Below are positions 45,704 through 58,500 of a DNA stretch of 64,000 bases, one piece after another. The position numbers were made by a program, and so were the translations under genes. The notes under the pieces are model-generated. The model saw only the letters and a program-made list of their open reading frames with translations, was not told the origin of the DNA and did not search any database. Every line of letters starts with the position of its first letter. The stretch's first letter is position 1. Origin of the DNA: Dendrolimus kikuchii (Eukaryota > Arthropoda > Insecta > Lepidoptera > Lasiocampidae); the NCBI GenBank assembly GCA_019925095.2, contig CM034395.1, positions 13,437,713 through 13,501,712 on the forward strand, given 5' to 3'.

Positions 45704-46444
45704 TCCGCTTATAGCACTAGCCCATTATTTAAAAAAATTATACAACACTGGAATAATGCCAGTACATCATTCTTATCCCCAAACATAGGTACATTAATGG
45801 ATAATACTTCCTTTTCTTTGGCTATAAATCTGCGCTTGGGTGCTCGCATATGTGCACCACACACATGCGTCTGTGGAACAGAGATAATCGGCCCGGGATA
45901 CCACGGTCTTTCTTGCCGCCGCAGTGCCGGCAGATGGTCACGCCACGCTGCCTTGCATGATGTCTTACGGAGGGCGCTTGCCACCGCTAACGTGCCGGTT
46001 TTATTGGAGCCGAACGGTATTGCACGTGACGATGGTAGGCGTCCCGACGGAATGACTCTAATTCCCTGGCAACGTGGCAAGCCTTTGGTGTGGGATGCGA
46101 CTTGCGTAGACACGTTGGCCGCATCCCATTTACCAAACACGTCTAGATCAGCCGGTTCAGCGGCGGAAACAGCCGAATCACTCAAGCGGCGCAAATATGC
46201 AACCCTCAGTGAGAGTTATATGTTTGTGCCGTTTGCTGTCGAGACGCTTGGACCGTGGGGTCCTGAGGTCATGAGCCTCTACCAAAATTTATCGAAACGT
46301 CTCATTGACACTTCAGGTGATCAGAGGGCTGGTGCTTACCTCGGCCAACGGATCAGTATGACGATCCAGCGAGGAAACGTAGCCAGCCTTCTGGGCACCT
46401 TACCCATAGAAGACGGTGATCTAGGCTTAGTATTCTACTTATAG
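45704..46444 (+). pseudogene. LINE ORF2 C-terminal fragment (zinc knuckle plus nuclease-like tail)
   Basis: This is the last part of a non-LTR retrotransposon polyprotein. Numbering from the ATG at 45797, there is a knuckle C19-x4-C24-x-CG-x8-H36-x3-C40 (CAPHTCVCG...YHGLSC), then SAGRWSRHAALHDVL, LLEPNGIARDDGRRPDG (E71, R82-PDG) and LVWDATCVDT (D100-x-T). The E..RPD..D-x-T order resembles a PD-(D/E)XK-type site. The frame continues upstream of the ATG to 45704 with LSPNIGTLMDNTSFSLAINL, which also fits the family, so the ATG is not a real start. The RT domain is absent (5' truncation). The 215-codon stretch is intact, unlike the R1-type copies. An A-rich stretch near 46531-46541 may be the 3' tail. 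The clade is not certain. Confidence 0.7.
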
Positions 46445-46959
46445 TCTTGAGAGACTATGAGTAGAATACAATACAAATAAGTTAAGTTTTCTTGTGTTGT
46501 ATTCGATTATATGTAATTATACACTTGTAATAAAAAAAAATATTATATGTATGTATATAAAATAGTATACTAATTTATAGAATATTTAAATTTGTTATAA
46601 TAACTAAATATATATGTGGTAAAATTAAGAATAAAAATATTACCTAAAAATTTAAAACTCATCTCTCAAAATTATAAAAAATGACGAATTTAATTCTTAT
46701 TTACCTAACTGTCATGATTTTTTTTATTCATTGAGACTTGAATAAAAGAGCTAACGAGCGATTCAAGTTGCAATGTTAACGGACTGTTTTTTGATTTTAA
46801 ATGCAATATTATCGGTTTTTTCAAAAATTCTTGTGATAACTATTAATAATCGGGAGACAAACACATACATTGTCCCTAAGTTAAGCAAGTCACGTTCGTG
46901 TTATGAGTAATATACAACGGACCAAATCGGGGCCGATCCCAGACTGTAGTACCGCTCAT
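46445..46959. other. AT-rich DNA, 3' flank of LINE fragment
   Basis: It includes the presumed LINE 3'UTR up to the A-run at about 46541, then nothing recognised. Confidence 0.5.
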
Positions 46960-47160
46960 CGTAACTCTCGCCATCGACTGGTCGTTGATCCGCATTTTCT
47001 TGAGCCACCTCGCTCATGTACGGGACGTTTCTCTTGCATACTGTGGAGATTTTGAATGTGCTGCCAGCTGAGGTTTACCCACAAACTATATGGGATTATT
47101 TAAAAAGGATATTATAAGATTTCTCTGAGGCCGGCAGCGCGTTGGTGTTATCTCTGGTGC
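46960..47160 (+). mobile_element. LINE ORF2 C-terminal relic, second family
   Basis: One frame reads STAHRNSRHRLVVDPHFLEP, then PRSCTGRFSCILWRF, followed after a one-base shift by NVLPAEVYPQT and a LFK-like residue run. This is the typical C-terminal pattern of several insect LINEs (R....HP..V......RT..Y..SF..R..RLWN.LPAEVFP..Y.L..FK). It carries a frameshift and stops. Family B sequence follows directly (47125-47225), so family B may in part be the 3' end of such LINEs. Confidence 0.5.
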
Positions 47161-47225
47161 CTCAACCGTCCATAGGCAACGGTAACTGCTTTCCATCAGG
47201 TGAGCCATCAGCCCGTCTGCTATAT
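47125..47225 (-). repeat. Family B repeat, head portion
   Basis: On the minus strand: GGGCTGATGGCTCACCTGAT, GGAAAGCAGTTACCGTTGCC and TATGGACGG. Confidence 0.6.
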
Positions 47226-47239
47226 TCCAGCTTTATAAA

Positions 47240-47358
47240 AAGTAAATAACGGAAAGTTCGGTTACGCAATTTAACACGCCAGGTATTGAACCCGGAGCTT
47301 CTGCGTTCCAGTGAGCTCGACTGGCAAAGGCTGAGCCCGCTCAACCGCAGAGTCCGTC
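47240..47358 (-). repeat. tRNA-derived SINE, family A, copy 2
   Basis: The minus strand starts GACGGACTCTGCGGTTGAGC and contains GAACGCAGAAGCTCCGGGTT then CAATACCTGG at the B-box. It abuts the family B piece. Confidence 0.7.
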
Positions 47359-47715
47359 TTTTAAGAATCTTTAACACTCAGACGTATTCCGTGAGTACGG
47401 CGGGCAACAACGGGTTGGTAAGGCAGCCTTCAAGCTAAGGTCGAGGTCACCTCAATATTTACGGATTAGGTACATAATATAAAAAAAATGTTTACTGTTT
47501 AGTAGTATATTGTATCGTTGCTGTTGAATAACTGGATAAGCCTTATTGCGTGTCCATCATGACTATTTAGAATGAACTATTCATTGATATTGAATGAGTT
47601 ATAACAATCGAGCTATTTTAGTATCGATACTTGGTATAAAAATTAACTGATAAAACTGAAAAGCAGTTAGTTTTCATAATATCAATCTTATATAATATAT
47701 AATTTTATATATTAT
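47359..47715. other. AT-rich spacer, nothing recognised
   Basis: No coding signal is present. Short TA-rich runs lead into the microsatellites. Confidence 0.5.
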
Positions 47716-47990
<275 letters not shown>

Positions 47991-48224
47991 ATTTTTGGGT
48001 TAAGTAAGGAACTGCTACAAAAATTGACACCTACTAAATGTGCTCTAACTAGGAACACTAATGTAATCGTATTTGTAAGTTTAAAACAATTTCCGTGCTC
48101 ACATACCTACACGAATGCATCTCATTTTTTATTATTGTCAGCACCCGTGGTCCCCGGCGAACAAGATTGCCCGGGCCTCATTGTATTTGCGACTCTCAAA
48201 CTGCAAAAAATGAAGAACTACTAT

Positions 48225-48440
48225 GACGGCCCTGTGGTTGACTGAGCTAAGCCTTAACCGGCCGAACTCGTTGAAACGCAGAGGCTCCGGGTTCGATTCC
48301 TGACATGGTAAATTTCGGTTGGGTGTCTGAGGTCGGTCCCAAAATTGTACGTTGTAAATTGCCCCATAGACGAACGCAACTTATTTAGCTTGGGGATATA
48401 AAAACGATGTGTTAGTGTGACCATTTATATAAAAAAAGCA
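48225..48440 (+). repeat. tRNA-derived SINE, family A, copy 3
   Basis: It starts GACGGCCCTGTGGTTGACTG, has CGCAGAGGCTCCGGGTTCGA with TTCC at the B-box, then TGGTAAATTTCGG as in copy 1 and a body phrase TTGCCCCATAGACGAACGC. Confidence 0.75.
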
Positions 48441-48885
48441 AATAACTATTGTAAGAACTTTTTTAAATATTGATAAACGTCAATTAAACACAGTAATATA
48501 TAATTTACAGTTATTAAAAATGTAATCAATAATAATTATTGTGATTTTTACAAATAATGTATATAATTTAATTAATGAAATACTTGATGTGTGCGTTACT
48601 TCTGGTCTACCACTTTCCTTGTCACTTTGTTTACTAAAAAAATGATATGTGAGTGACATTTCCGGTTAACTACCTTCATTACTTATTTTTTATCGATCTT
48701 ATAGTATAAAAATCTGGCTGATGGGAGTGTAACGCACACAGGGCAGTGTAATTCTGTGACAGTCAAGTGCGAGAACGATAAGTTCTGTGTAAATCGGAAG
48801 AATAATACCTTAAAGTTATTTATGGATTGAAATGCTACCTCTTATTTCTAGACCTTTTACTGTCGTTTTTATTAATAAATAGGTT
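48441..48885. other. AT-rich spacer, nothing recognised
   Basis: No coding signal or nameable repeat is present. Confidence 0.5.
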
Positions 48886-49265
48886 GTGTCCGCGGCATCG
48901 CTCGCGTTAATAAATGACATCAAAATCCCAGAAGCATACATCAAAATAGAGCATCACCGATCGTGTCCAATTATCCAATTATCACAATCCTACAGGGACA
49001 AACTCAAATTGATACACAACAACACATTTAAATATTGGCGTTGTCATGACGACGTGTTTGTTAATGAATTAAAAGGGCTGGCGGCATCAATAAAACGTGG
49101 ACGCGGCGCCATGTTGTCTGTATTCGCCTATCTCTCGGAGCCAGTATCTACTTTTTTTTTTCTGAATCAAGGCTACCTAGGCTTATACCTTTTTCTATAC
49201 CCCTGACAACATAATGTATGCAAAATTTCATGATGATCGGTTAAGTAGTTAAAACATGCAAAAAA
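48886..49265 (+). repeat. Decayed element with a retroelement-type tail
   Basis: A 106-codon frame (48886-49206) contains SYRDKLKLIHNNTFKYWRCH, loosely like a FLYWCH zinc finger (..Y......YWRC...), but the later Cys/His ligands are not in place. It opens with GTG and has no upstream ATG. Straight after it comes CAAAATTTCATGATGATCGG with TTAAGTAGTTAAAAC, a common non-coding retroelement tail. It is probably a transposon relic of uncertain type. Confidence 0.4.
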
Positions 49266-50011
49266 CAAATAAAGGACACTTGCTTTATCTTCGTATCATT
49301 TTTAGGATTCACTAGCCATGATTGTAACCACTTAACCCCTTATGAAATCGTCGATATTCTCACAAGAAATGAAATTTCCATTGCCCAAAAATCAGTAAAG
49401 GTATACACAGACATAAGCGAATGAGCATTGTTTTGTTTCTCTTTCAAGTCGTAGAGCCATTATTAGTCCTTCTTGAAAAATTATGTGAGAAATTCTGGAA
49501 AGGATATACTTTCAACGAAAACTAGTTTCAATAAGATCCTTGAATTAGTATTTTTGAGATATGGGGGGATATTTCCGATTTAATACTTTATGATTCCGTA
49601 GCCAAATGACAAAAGTAGACTGTAGATAGATTGAAAGGATTTGCCCGATGTCATGGGCGCCGTCAGAATTGCTTTCAGGGAGGTGCATCTGCATGAACAC
49701 GTAGCATTGAACGTACATTTAACATGTTACAACGTGGAATCGCTCAACGATAGGAGACGCGAGTCTGTGGCCCGTGCTAAAATGCATGTTCAGTGTTCAC
49801 AGGAAAAGACTGGCGTATATTGAATTTATTGACAAGGTGATGAACAGCCTGAACAGCAACCTAGACGGCTTGTTTTTATTCAAACAGTAACTTAATAATA
49901 AATGTAATTTTTTCTAAGTATTTTCTTTCCCTTTCCCGTATCCCTCCCCCCGTGCACCTTGCTGCCGGTGCCTGGTGTTATTTCTATCATCTAAGCAAAT
50001 AAAAGATTTTC
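49266..50011 (+). other. Unassigned segment with a GC-richer part
   Basis: The piece 49620-49990 is richer in GC and includes a 60-codon frame (49641-49823) without a known domain. It also includes CCCTCCCCCCGTGCACC and ends AAGCAAATAAAAGA, which resembles a polyadenylation signal on the plus strand. It may be a retroposed sequence. Confidence 0.35.
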
Positions 50012-52366
50012 TTTATTTACACACTTTATTGAATTAACATAATGAAAAACAAACGTTTATTACTATATAGAAATGAACATGAAGACAGTATACTTACAAC
50101 ATTTATATTCATAACATTAATCAATTCACAAAAAACGATTAGATATGTCGATAATTACCGTGATATTTAAAAGATATGCCAGATTATAATAACTTATTCC
50201 ATAATACTATGAATAGACGATATAAATTGTGTCTTTTCAACATTTGAGATTATAAGGTTATTAAAATACAAAACATAATAAGCACAAGTGACATACGCAC
50301 ATTTGTCTTCTAAAAGTTTTCGTAGTTTCTTTACACGTTCAAACGTTTCTAGATATATTATATAATTTAAAATATTTCGAAATATTTATCAAACTTTCCA
50401 GTGCGTATTGAATCGCTTAATTTTCTTTAAAATATAAAATGTTTAGTATTCAACAAAAAATAAATAAATTTGCCAAACGTTCTTACTTATCAAGATATTT
50501 AGCTGAATGTTGACAGACAGTATGCTCTTTTATAGCTTTGGTTGGTTATAATTAATTAATGTGGATGGCACTTTTCAGTATTTATATATATCATGATTAA
50601 ACTTCAAATTGTTTTTAAATTTGATGGACAAACAACAATAATTATCATTGCAAACATTTAATATAAGTGCATGTTATTAATTAAGTTTTACAAATTACGT
50701 GAGATTTGAAGATTGTTTATGAATGTGAAAAAATTAAATGCAAATCTAAATTGCAGTGAAACAGTATCATTTTTGCCTTTTGATTCTTAACGATACTCAG
50801 TCATTAATACTATTAATTTTAACACCTACTAAATACGACGTATAGTATATATTGCAAAATGATAAATCTGAAATTGTTTCGACACTAGAACATTTTACGA
50901 TTATATTGTTTCTTTCTATACTAAAAAATATCCGCTTGTATTAGCTGCTTAGAAATATATTGCAAATAAATGAAGGAAAAATTATTTAGAAAATAAAAAT
51001 AATATTAAGCTTTTATAATTCTATATAAATAATATACTGTATGGGATTTACTTTAGCAATAATTTAAATATTAATTTATTCTATTAATATTTTAAGCATA
51101 CGGAATATACTGTTTTGAACTGTAAGATTGTAAATGAAATTATTTTGATATTTTATTCATATTATTTACCCTGATTAACTACAGAATATAAGATGAAATT
51201 TTTGTTTCTCTAAGTGTTAGTGCCTAGTGGGATAGCAGCGAATATATAATAATATTGAATATTGTATATACATAACAAATTACACAACCCTTTTTACCCA
51301 AACGTCTCGAACCTGTATGTGGGCATGGAAGAAATATACAAAGAATGACAATGGTCCAGCAAGAAATATAACGTTGAAAAGGACTTTAAACCGTATTTTT
51401 AGAGGGTGCCAAAAACCATTCTTTTGTCGCAATTTGATATAAAATTACTCTCAATCAATATTTTGTAAATAAAAATATGTTTAAGACTAAATAAAAAATT
51501 TAATGTTTAGTTGTATTTTTAAATTTTCAGTGTACAGAGTATCAGAACTAAATCGATAAACTACCAATTTTATGTATTATGAAAATATAATACAATAATT
51601 TACTTTGTTAATAGAAATTGTATACATGAGCATTTTTACGGTACATAAAAGTTCTTTTTCATTTTTATGACAGACTCGACTTGCTAACGTTGACGAGACA
51701 ATACATGTAACAATTAACAATTAACACCTTTAGCTACAAAAAGGGCTTATTTCAAAAAGAGCCACAGATCTTTACAGTACGTAAAATTACGATACGTCTA
51801 CACCAGTGAACAAGGTGAAATTGCCCAATAAAATCAACCAAAAGGACACTTTAAAAGTATTTTACAAGTCATTCTTAGTATTCTTCTTTCACGATTTGGA
51901 TTCTAATTTTACTAAATAGCACAATATTTTCTTTATCAATCGCGATTTGATAACACCTTTAATTCATTGACACCGATTTCCAGGGCGCTTCAAACTGAAT
52001 AATGCGAACCCAAAGAAGAGTGCAATTGTAAGTAAGAATGGTGCAATAAGAACATCAAATTCAGGTGCCGATGATGATAATAATAATAAAAAGTCAATAT
52101 TATACCCATTAATTTGCTAATATTGAATTTAATTACACTATTATACAAGCAGTCTGACCCTGTTAATAAAGGCTAATATAATTTATAAATTACAAAAAAA
52201 AAAACAGCATTTACATCCTGTTTCCATAATAAAAAAAAAAACAACTATAAAAGAAGGCACCAACTTTATACATTCAATCAAATTTGCAATGCAAAATATG
52301 AAGTGCATAATGAAGAAAAAAATATGATTGCATAAACCGAATAAATAACACTGGCCTACAAAATAA

Positions 52367-52393
52367 GGGAGGGGGCTGGGGGGGCTGGGGGGG
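52367..52393 (-). promoter_or_regulatory. C-rich tract in the distal 3'UTR candidate (G4 motif on plus strand)
   Basis: The plus strand has four G-runs of 3, 5, 7 and 7 separated by A, CT and CT, a good G-quadruplex motif. In the sense of the KH gene it reads CCCCCCCAGCCCCCCCAG, then CCCCCTCCC. Proteins of the PCBP family bind such cytosine tracts, so this could be an autoregulatory element if the transcript extends this far. Confidence 0.5.
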
Positions 52394-53091
52394 AGAGAAG
52401 ATTCGGATTCAGCGAATTGAAATACACAAGAATGGGTCTGATCAAAAGTGCAGGCCACATTTTATTGTCGGCCAGTGTAATGAATTCGTCAATGAAAATC
52501 CTTTCATATAAAAATTTGCAGATTATTTAAAAAAAAATTAGACTGTAGTGGATCTAGATAAGCCTTAAAACCAAAGCCATCACAGTAGGTATAGGTATAT
52601 ACCTCGTGCACTTTGGTACATCCACACCTATTGCGATAGATATAAAGTATTGCATGAATACTTTTGTAAATAAAACGCACTTAAATAGCGCGCTTGATAA
52701 TATTTACTCACACACCAACATTTAATATTCTGTACAGACCAACATAACAAAACCAAATAATTATTACTTTGAAGCCTAGCTTACATTTAACATTGAGAAA
52801 ATTGAGCAAATCAAAATAACAGTAACAATATTATTGAATTATAATAATAAAGAGTATAATAATAATGTTTATATCGCTTGTTATTATTACCATAAAATAT
52901 AATTGAACATATTACACGTCACAAAATAACACTAATTATTTAATTTATTCACTAAAATTATTTAAAATTGCATTGTACTAAATTTTATTTAAATCGACAA
53001 CACCAATAAACTAATACTTCTTTATCAGAAAGTATTTGCGTTACAATTGCCTTTACCACACGTAATATAAAATATAAATCAACAAGCTCGC

Positions 53092-53205
53092 ACGTCACGC
53101 GTCCACACCGCGCCCCGCGCAATTACACACGCGCCCAATGCCGCACGCACGCAAGGTCACACGGTTGCTCGCAATGCCGTACGCACGCATTTTGCCACAC
53201 CTCAA
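53092..53205. other. CpG-rich patch with short direct repeat
   Basis: AATGCCGCACGCACGCA and AATGCCGTACGCACGCA occur 43 bp apart within an isolated CpG-dense stretch. It lies inside the presumed distal 3'UTR. No ORF of note is present. Confidence 0.5.
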
Positions 53206-55426
53206 CGTCATCGACTACAAGCGTGCACTATTACTACTACCTGCATTTCTTTATCGACAACGCGTTTACAGCATTAACGATCCGACGAAGCATACGCACA
53301 AAAGTGCTCCCAACTTTAATCACAGCTATGAAATCTCTTCTCTTTTGTTTATTACTATTTTTATACTAAGTTCTTCATAATTAAATCTATAGATTAACGC
53401 TATTATACCTGTGTGGTACTTACTTTACAAAGCTCTATACATTGTCTTAATTGCAATTGATTAAACTATAAATAATTGATTTTATCAAAATTTTTATTGC
53501 TAAGTTAATTTACTTGAGACCACACAAAATACTTAAATCTTTTAGAAGTGCGAATAAGAACATTTTGTATAGTTTTAATAAAACATAAAATATCCAATTA
53601 TATATTTTTGACTAGCATGATTAAACTACATTTTTTTCTTTTACTTGCAGATAAATTTGACTAGCATAATGTACGGGTCCTCTTATATCGAATTCAAGAT
53701 AGAAATTCAACTCATGATTCAAAACTTCACAAGTTATATGATATCGAATACACACAATTTAGACACAACTTTGGCACAATCACACATTCTTTACAGAAAC
53801 ATTGAAGGGGAAGACTTTGGAAATATGCAATAAGGATATGTTTCGAGACTATTAGGTATTTTGTATTCATCTACACACATAGTCTTACATCTAAGGTGCA
53901 AAATTAATAAGTAGTGAACAGTTGTCTTACTTATTGCAGTTAAATTTTCAATATTGCATATTAAATACATTATGTTAATTTATGAATATAATTCGTATTC
54001 AGCACGAAATATATGTGTACATTATTTTGGCACTCATTGTTTTCCCGTGGCACTAGTTCCTTAGCGCGTAGAAAAAAATTCACTGGAAAGCATTTAGTAA
54101 AATGGTCCTATATTAATATTATACTAGTTAACCCTATTATGATTTTTGGAAATATATCGCTTACCACAGGACTATCTAGGCTTGATCTACTACTATATAT
54201 GATGAGCAGTCTGGAGAGGGTAATAAAATTCCAAACAAATAGTTCTAAATTACATTACCAAACATTAACTACTCTCAGAATAATTTAGCATAAATCCACA
54301 ACATTATTAATGTTAAACAAACTTCAACAATCTTTGGCTTTGATCCCTAGACCAATATTATTTATTCGACTTAAAATTTCCGGCAGCCGATGTATACACA
54401 CTGTGTATACGTTACAGATCTCAATAATTCAAAAATGTTAAATAAATTACAAGTCTATCACATTTATCAACACTATTTTTTTTTATACAACTAACGTCTT
54501 TTTTTATGATCGTAGACGATTTAAACTGTTTATAATAATTATATTGAAATGTCACCTTCGCCTCTGTCTCCATTTAACGTAAGAATCTTAAAGGATTTGA
54601 TCCCATCGGTTTCGTATTACCGCACCGCGTCCACCGGTGCGGCTAGTACTGTATCATCTAAGTTTTTCCAGATCATTACGATTATTTTATTTACAAATAT
54701 TGTCTTTAACCCTCTCACTCTGTTCGCTAATCTAACACTACGCTACGCCAGCAGATCCGAGGTCGATTGTAACGCAGCTACACCTACTTGTACGTCGACA
54801 ATTGATATTTAACTTATTTTGAACTTTATTGTATGGTCAGTACTGATCATAATCGAAAATCAATCCAATAATTAATCGAAATACTCAACCGCTTAAATCC
54901 ATAGTAAATTCGATCAGCTTAGCTAACATCTGTTGCATACTTTGATTAAATCCGTTATCCGCGAACGGGAACGAAACATTATAAGTTTATTTAATAAATA
55001 ATTAGGGCATACCGCGCGCCATGAAATTCGTAGTCGTTCGCTGATGACGGATTACAATTTTTAAATTTTAAAATGTCAGTCATTTTAAAAATCTCCATTA
55101 TACAAACTTCATACACGCCGAAGTTTTTCCCTTCAAACCTCGATCTTTAACTAATTTATCACCGACATTTCCTGTTTTAATAAAATACAGTGGAGAATAA
55201 ATATAAGAATATCTAAAATACTTATAAACTCGTAACAAATGTAAACATACATTCAGCAAGAATCTAGTGTGTTGCCAATTGATTCCCCTCATACGTGGAG
55301 CTCGTTGGGTGTTCGCTTTCACTTGAGGAAGTATATCGGGGCCAGAGTGCTGAAGTGCGGCTGCATCAGGAAGGCGCGCTCACCGTATGCCTTGTGCGCG
55401 CCCGCACCCTGCCCGCGCAGCCCCAT

Positions 55427-55511
55427 TCAATGGATCGGCGCCTTCACGATGTGGTTGGGACCGATGTAGTGGTACCCGGGCAGCGGCAGCCCGGCTGTCT
55501 CCATTGTGATC
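55427..55511 (-). CDS. mub: KH-domain poly(rC)-binding protein, distal alternative last exon
   Basis: On the minus strand the acceptor GTGTTTCAG is followed by G-ATC-ACA-ATG. Joined to the donor at 61771 (AATATGAG/GTAAG) it restores AGG (Arg) and continues ITMETAGLPLPGYHYIGPN, HIVKAPIH and TGA: 27 residues after the junction codon. The frame is uninterrupted and much more GC-rich than its flanks. I recall Drosophila mub isoforms ending in a similar METAGLP.PGYHYI tail, which supports the call. The tail has no known domain; its role in the protein is not clear. It lies about 5.1 kb beyond the proximal last exon, so its use requires skipping that exon and its polyadenylation site. Confidence 0.8.
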
Positions 55512-58500
55512 CTGAAACACATCGACAATAATATTAGCTTTGTTTATTGACACTCAAAGAACTAAATGGATGATTAACCTAAACATTAATATTTTATGAT
55601 ACATACTGAAAATATGTTGCTGTATTTGATGATTTTTGCATTAGACTATTTAAACATCGCGGCGACAGTGCACGACCTTGTAGTTACTTTTTTTAGATTA
55701 TTTTTTTCGACAATACTGTTACATGTTGTACATACTTATTAATAAATTGATGAAAAAAAAGATATCACCAAAAACTGTAGTTACAAGGTCCTGCACTGAC
55801 GCCACGATGTTTATCTATTCAAATACTATTTTTCTAACACGCACACATACTTTCTAAATAGGATTTGATCCTGATTCAGAATATGTGAGAATTTTAAAAG
55901 TAGCGGCTATTTTAGCACGTAACACGTCTAATCAAGCAACAAGTTGTTAAATTGACAAGAGTGTTGACAAATGACTCACATTATGATATTTAGAGCTGAG
56001 ATACAGACCAACTAAAATCACATTACATTTCCTATGAAACTGTTTACTATACAGAGTGGTTAACAAACTCTAGACGACTAACGTTTGTTAGTGTTGAAGT
56101 CCGGGTCAAGTGCTCGTCGTCGATGTGAGTCAGCCATTTTAATTTGATTGTAACTGAGACAATTTATAATTTAAAAAGCGAGTAAATCAATAAATATAAT
56201 CGCTACCGAAGTTTAATGGGCCATAATTAATTTCTGAGAATGTGGAAGTTGTATAACTCAGTTTCTATGTATAATTATAATTAATTCATGAATATTTTAA
56301 AATCACTGTCGAAACGTATTTTGTTTATCGGATAGAAAAAAAAAATGGGAAACAATGACTTAACAGGTGTAAAGCGGTAATTACATTTTTCGGATAATAA
56401 ATTAAACAATGGAATTTATTTGACACATTACGAACGGATGTGATAATGCTAGGAGATAAAGTAAACTGTAAAGGAGAACTCTTACCAGGATATTGGGTGA
56501 TCCAGTGAGCTGTAGGATGTAGGTACTCGATGGACCAAAATTCAGCGTTTCAGGTAACAGGGTAGGCAGGATTATGACGTGGATCTTGACTAGGAAGCTT
56601 TGAAATCGGACCGTTATGGGTGACATGTTTTACCTGTAGCTTCATTTTAAACGATCACACAGATTAATTAGAAAATGAAAGTAGATAAATGGTATCAGAA
56701 AAACTACAATATTTAATTAGAATTTTATTATTTATGTACTTTAAAAACAATACATTTAACTTAATTTTTCTCTATCGAGTTATATAACCCCTGAAAATGT
56801 ACGAAAATGTTTATTACATTATAAATTAACATGATTTTCGTAAGAAATAAAAGTATGACTCTCTCCTACGGAGCTATCTTTAAAAACACACGAATTGGAC
56901 CTCGATTTTAAATTCGCACTTAACAAAACGTTAAGGCTAAACGTTACAGACGATTTTCATACTAGATCACGTTGAAGTTATAAAAAAATATATTATTTGA
57001 TTTAATACATCTTATTATAAATGCGGTTTCAAAATAAATTCGAAACATTTCAAATCAAATAAGTAATAGAATTCATGGTAACAAAAGTTTCATAGTTTCC
57101 ACGCATGATTATCTATGATATTAAGAATGATTTTTTTTTTTACTACGAATGGTAAAACCAGAGTTCTACTGTTGTCATGATCCATTCCACTATTGTTTAG
57201 ATTTTATCGTTATATGATTTTGATCTATAAAAGCTTATTGGTTTTGTTTTGATGTTTTAATTAATAACTTTTGTGACTTTTAGCTTTTTTTGCAGTTTTG
57301 ACTGATTTGGCCTAGAAAATATGAAATTAAATGAATTTAAATCAATAAAAAGATGGTAGTGATTTATTTTATATCATTATGCCAAAAAGCGAGAGAATAA
57401 TGACTAGTGGCGCTCAATAGACAAAAAGAGCCGTAGGACTTAAGGATTTTTAAAATTACATTTTTAATAGGCGATTGTCATTCCTAGTATCCCTATTACT
57501 TGGTATCTTATTTATATATTACCGCATAAGTTGCACGATAGTAGTTAGATTAAAAATAAAACAGTGGTTTTTCTTATGAAATGATTGTTAGTTCTAACAT
57601 TAAAATTAATATCATAAGTATGAAAATCGACCATGACCTTTTGTCTTAAGGTCCGTGTTCTAGAACAATACCTTATACGTACCGAGGCTGGAGACGATAC
57701 TTTGTGCAAATTAAAGTGTACTTTTGAACGCCGTTGGCATCTTTCAGCCGCGCGAGATTTTACTTGCCGGTTATCATATCAAGCGTCGGTTGTAACTGAT
57801 GCCGGCCATCTTTGAAAAATCGAATTATCAATTTGACGTGTGTTTAGCAGCAATATATAACGGTAGGTGTAAAATATTACATAGGATTCTACGACACTTG
57901 TCACTTTCGTAATACGAATTCTGCTAAAGTGGTCAGGTCTTTTCTGCAGTATTCATTGTTCTAGAGTACGGACATAAATGGCACTAACAACGTAATTACG
58001 CGCCTATCCTGATATCCTATAGCTTTGCTACTTCTAAGGTATATACGTTGTTCGTCCGTGCGTACGATTATCATTATTTTAATAAAAAATCGGGATTTCT
58101 TACACCATAAGAGATGAATATGCTTAATTAAAACTCGTAAACAAACACCAGTTTAACATTCCAATACTAAAATCCTAAAATACGCGAGTAATGGATTGTA
58201 CAACCGCATTCTAGATTGTCGCTCATTACAAGTACATGAAAAAGTAATAAAATCTTAGAGACAATAACACTAATCTTTAAAAATAATATCATCTAACTGA
58301 ATTGTAGGTCAAAGGATTAACGTCAAACAAAAGAATTCTTGTGGGAACTCGAAAAATATTTCACTACACAGTTCACATTTTCCACACAAATATACAATTC
58401 TTGCTTAAAAACAATTTAATGATTATGATATTACCTATAAGTACCTACCGATTGTTCATGTTTAACCGAGAAAATGAAGTTTAAGAAAGTAAAACTACAC

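Larger units (their letters stand above)
50012..55426 (-). other. mub: Probable long 3'UTR of the distal mub isoform
   Basis: From the stop codon at 55427 leftwards for about 5.4 kb I see no coding potential and no transposon or SINE, unlike the DNA further left. On the minus strand two AATAAA hexamers stand at 50025-50030 and 50012-50017. They are followed within a few bases by repeat-like sequence of the next block, so they are plausible cleavage signals. Many other AATAAA hexamers occur in this AT-rich stretch, so the true end could be much closer to the exon. The C-rich tract at 52367-52393 and a CpG-rich patch at 53090-53210 lie inside. The extent is inference. Confidence 0.4.

Noticed and set aside
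45709..46194. 161-codon minus-strand ORF
   Set aside because: It is the antisense of the LINE C-terminal frame, which has clear family motifs on the plus strand.
48960..49100. FLYWCH zinc finger
   Set aside because: YWRC is present but the remaining Cys/His ligands are missing; it is treated as a decayed element only.
52183..52458. 91-codon minus-strand ORF with a Pro/Ser run
   Set aside because: The Pro-rich part is the translation of the C-rich tract; the rest is low complexity. It lies in the presumed 3'UTR.
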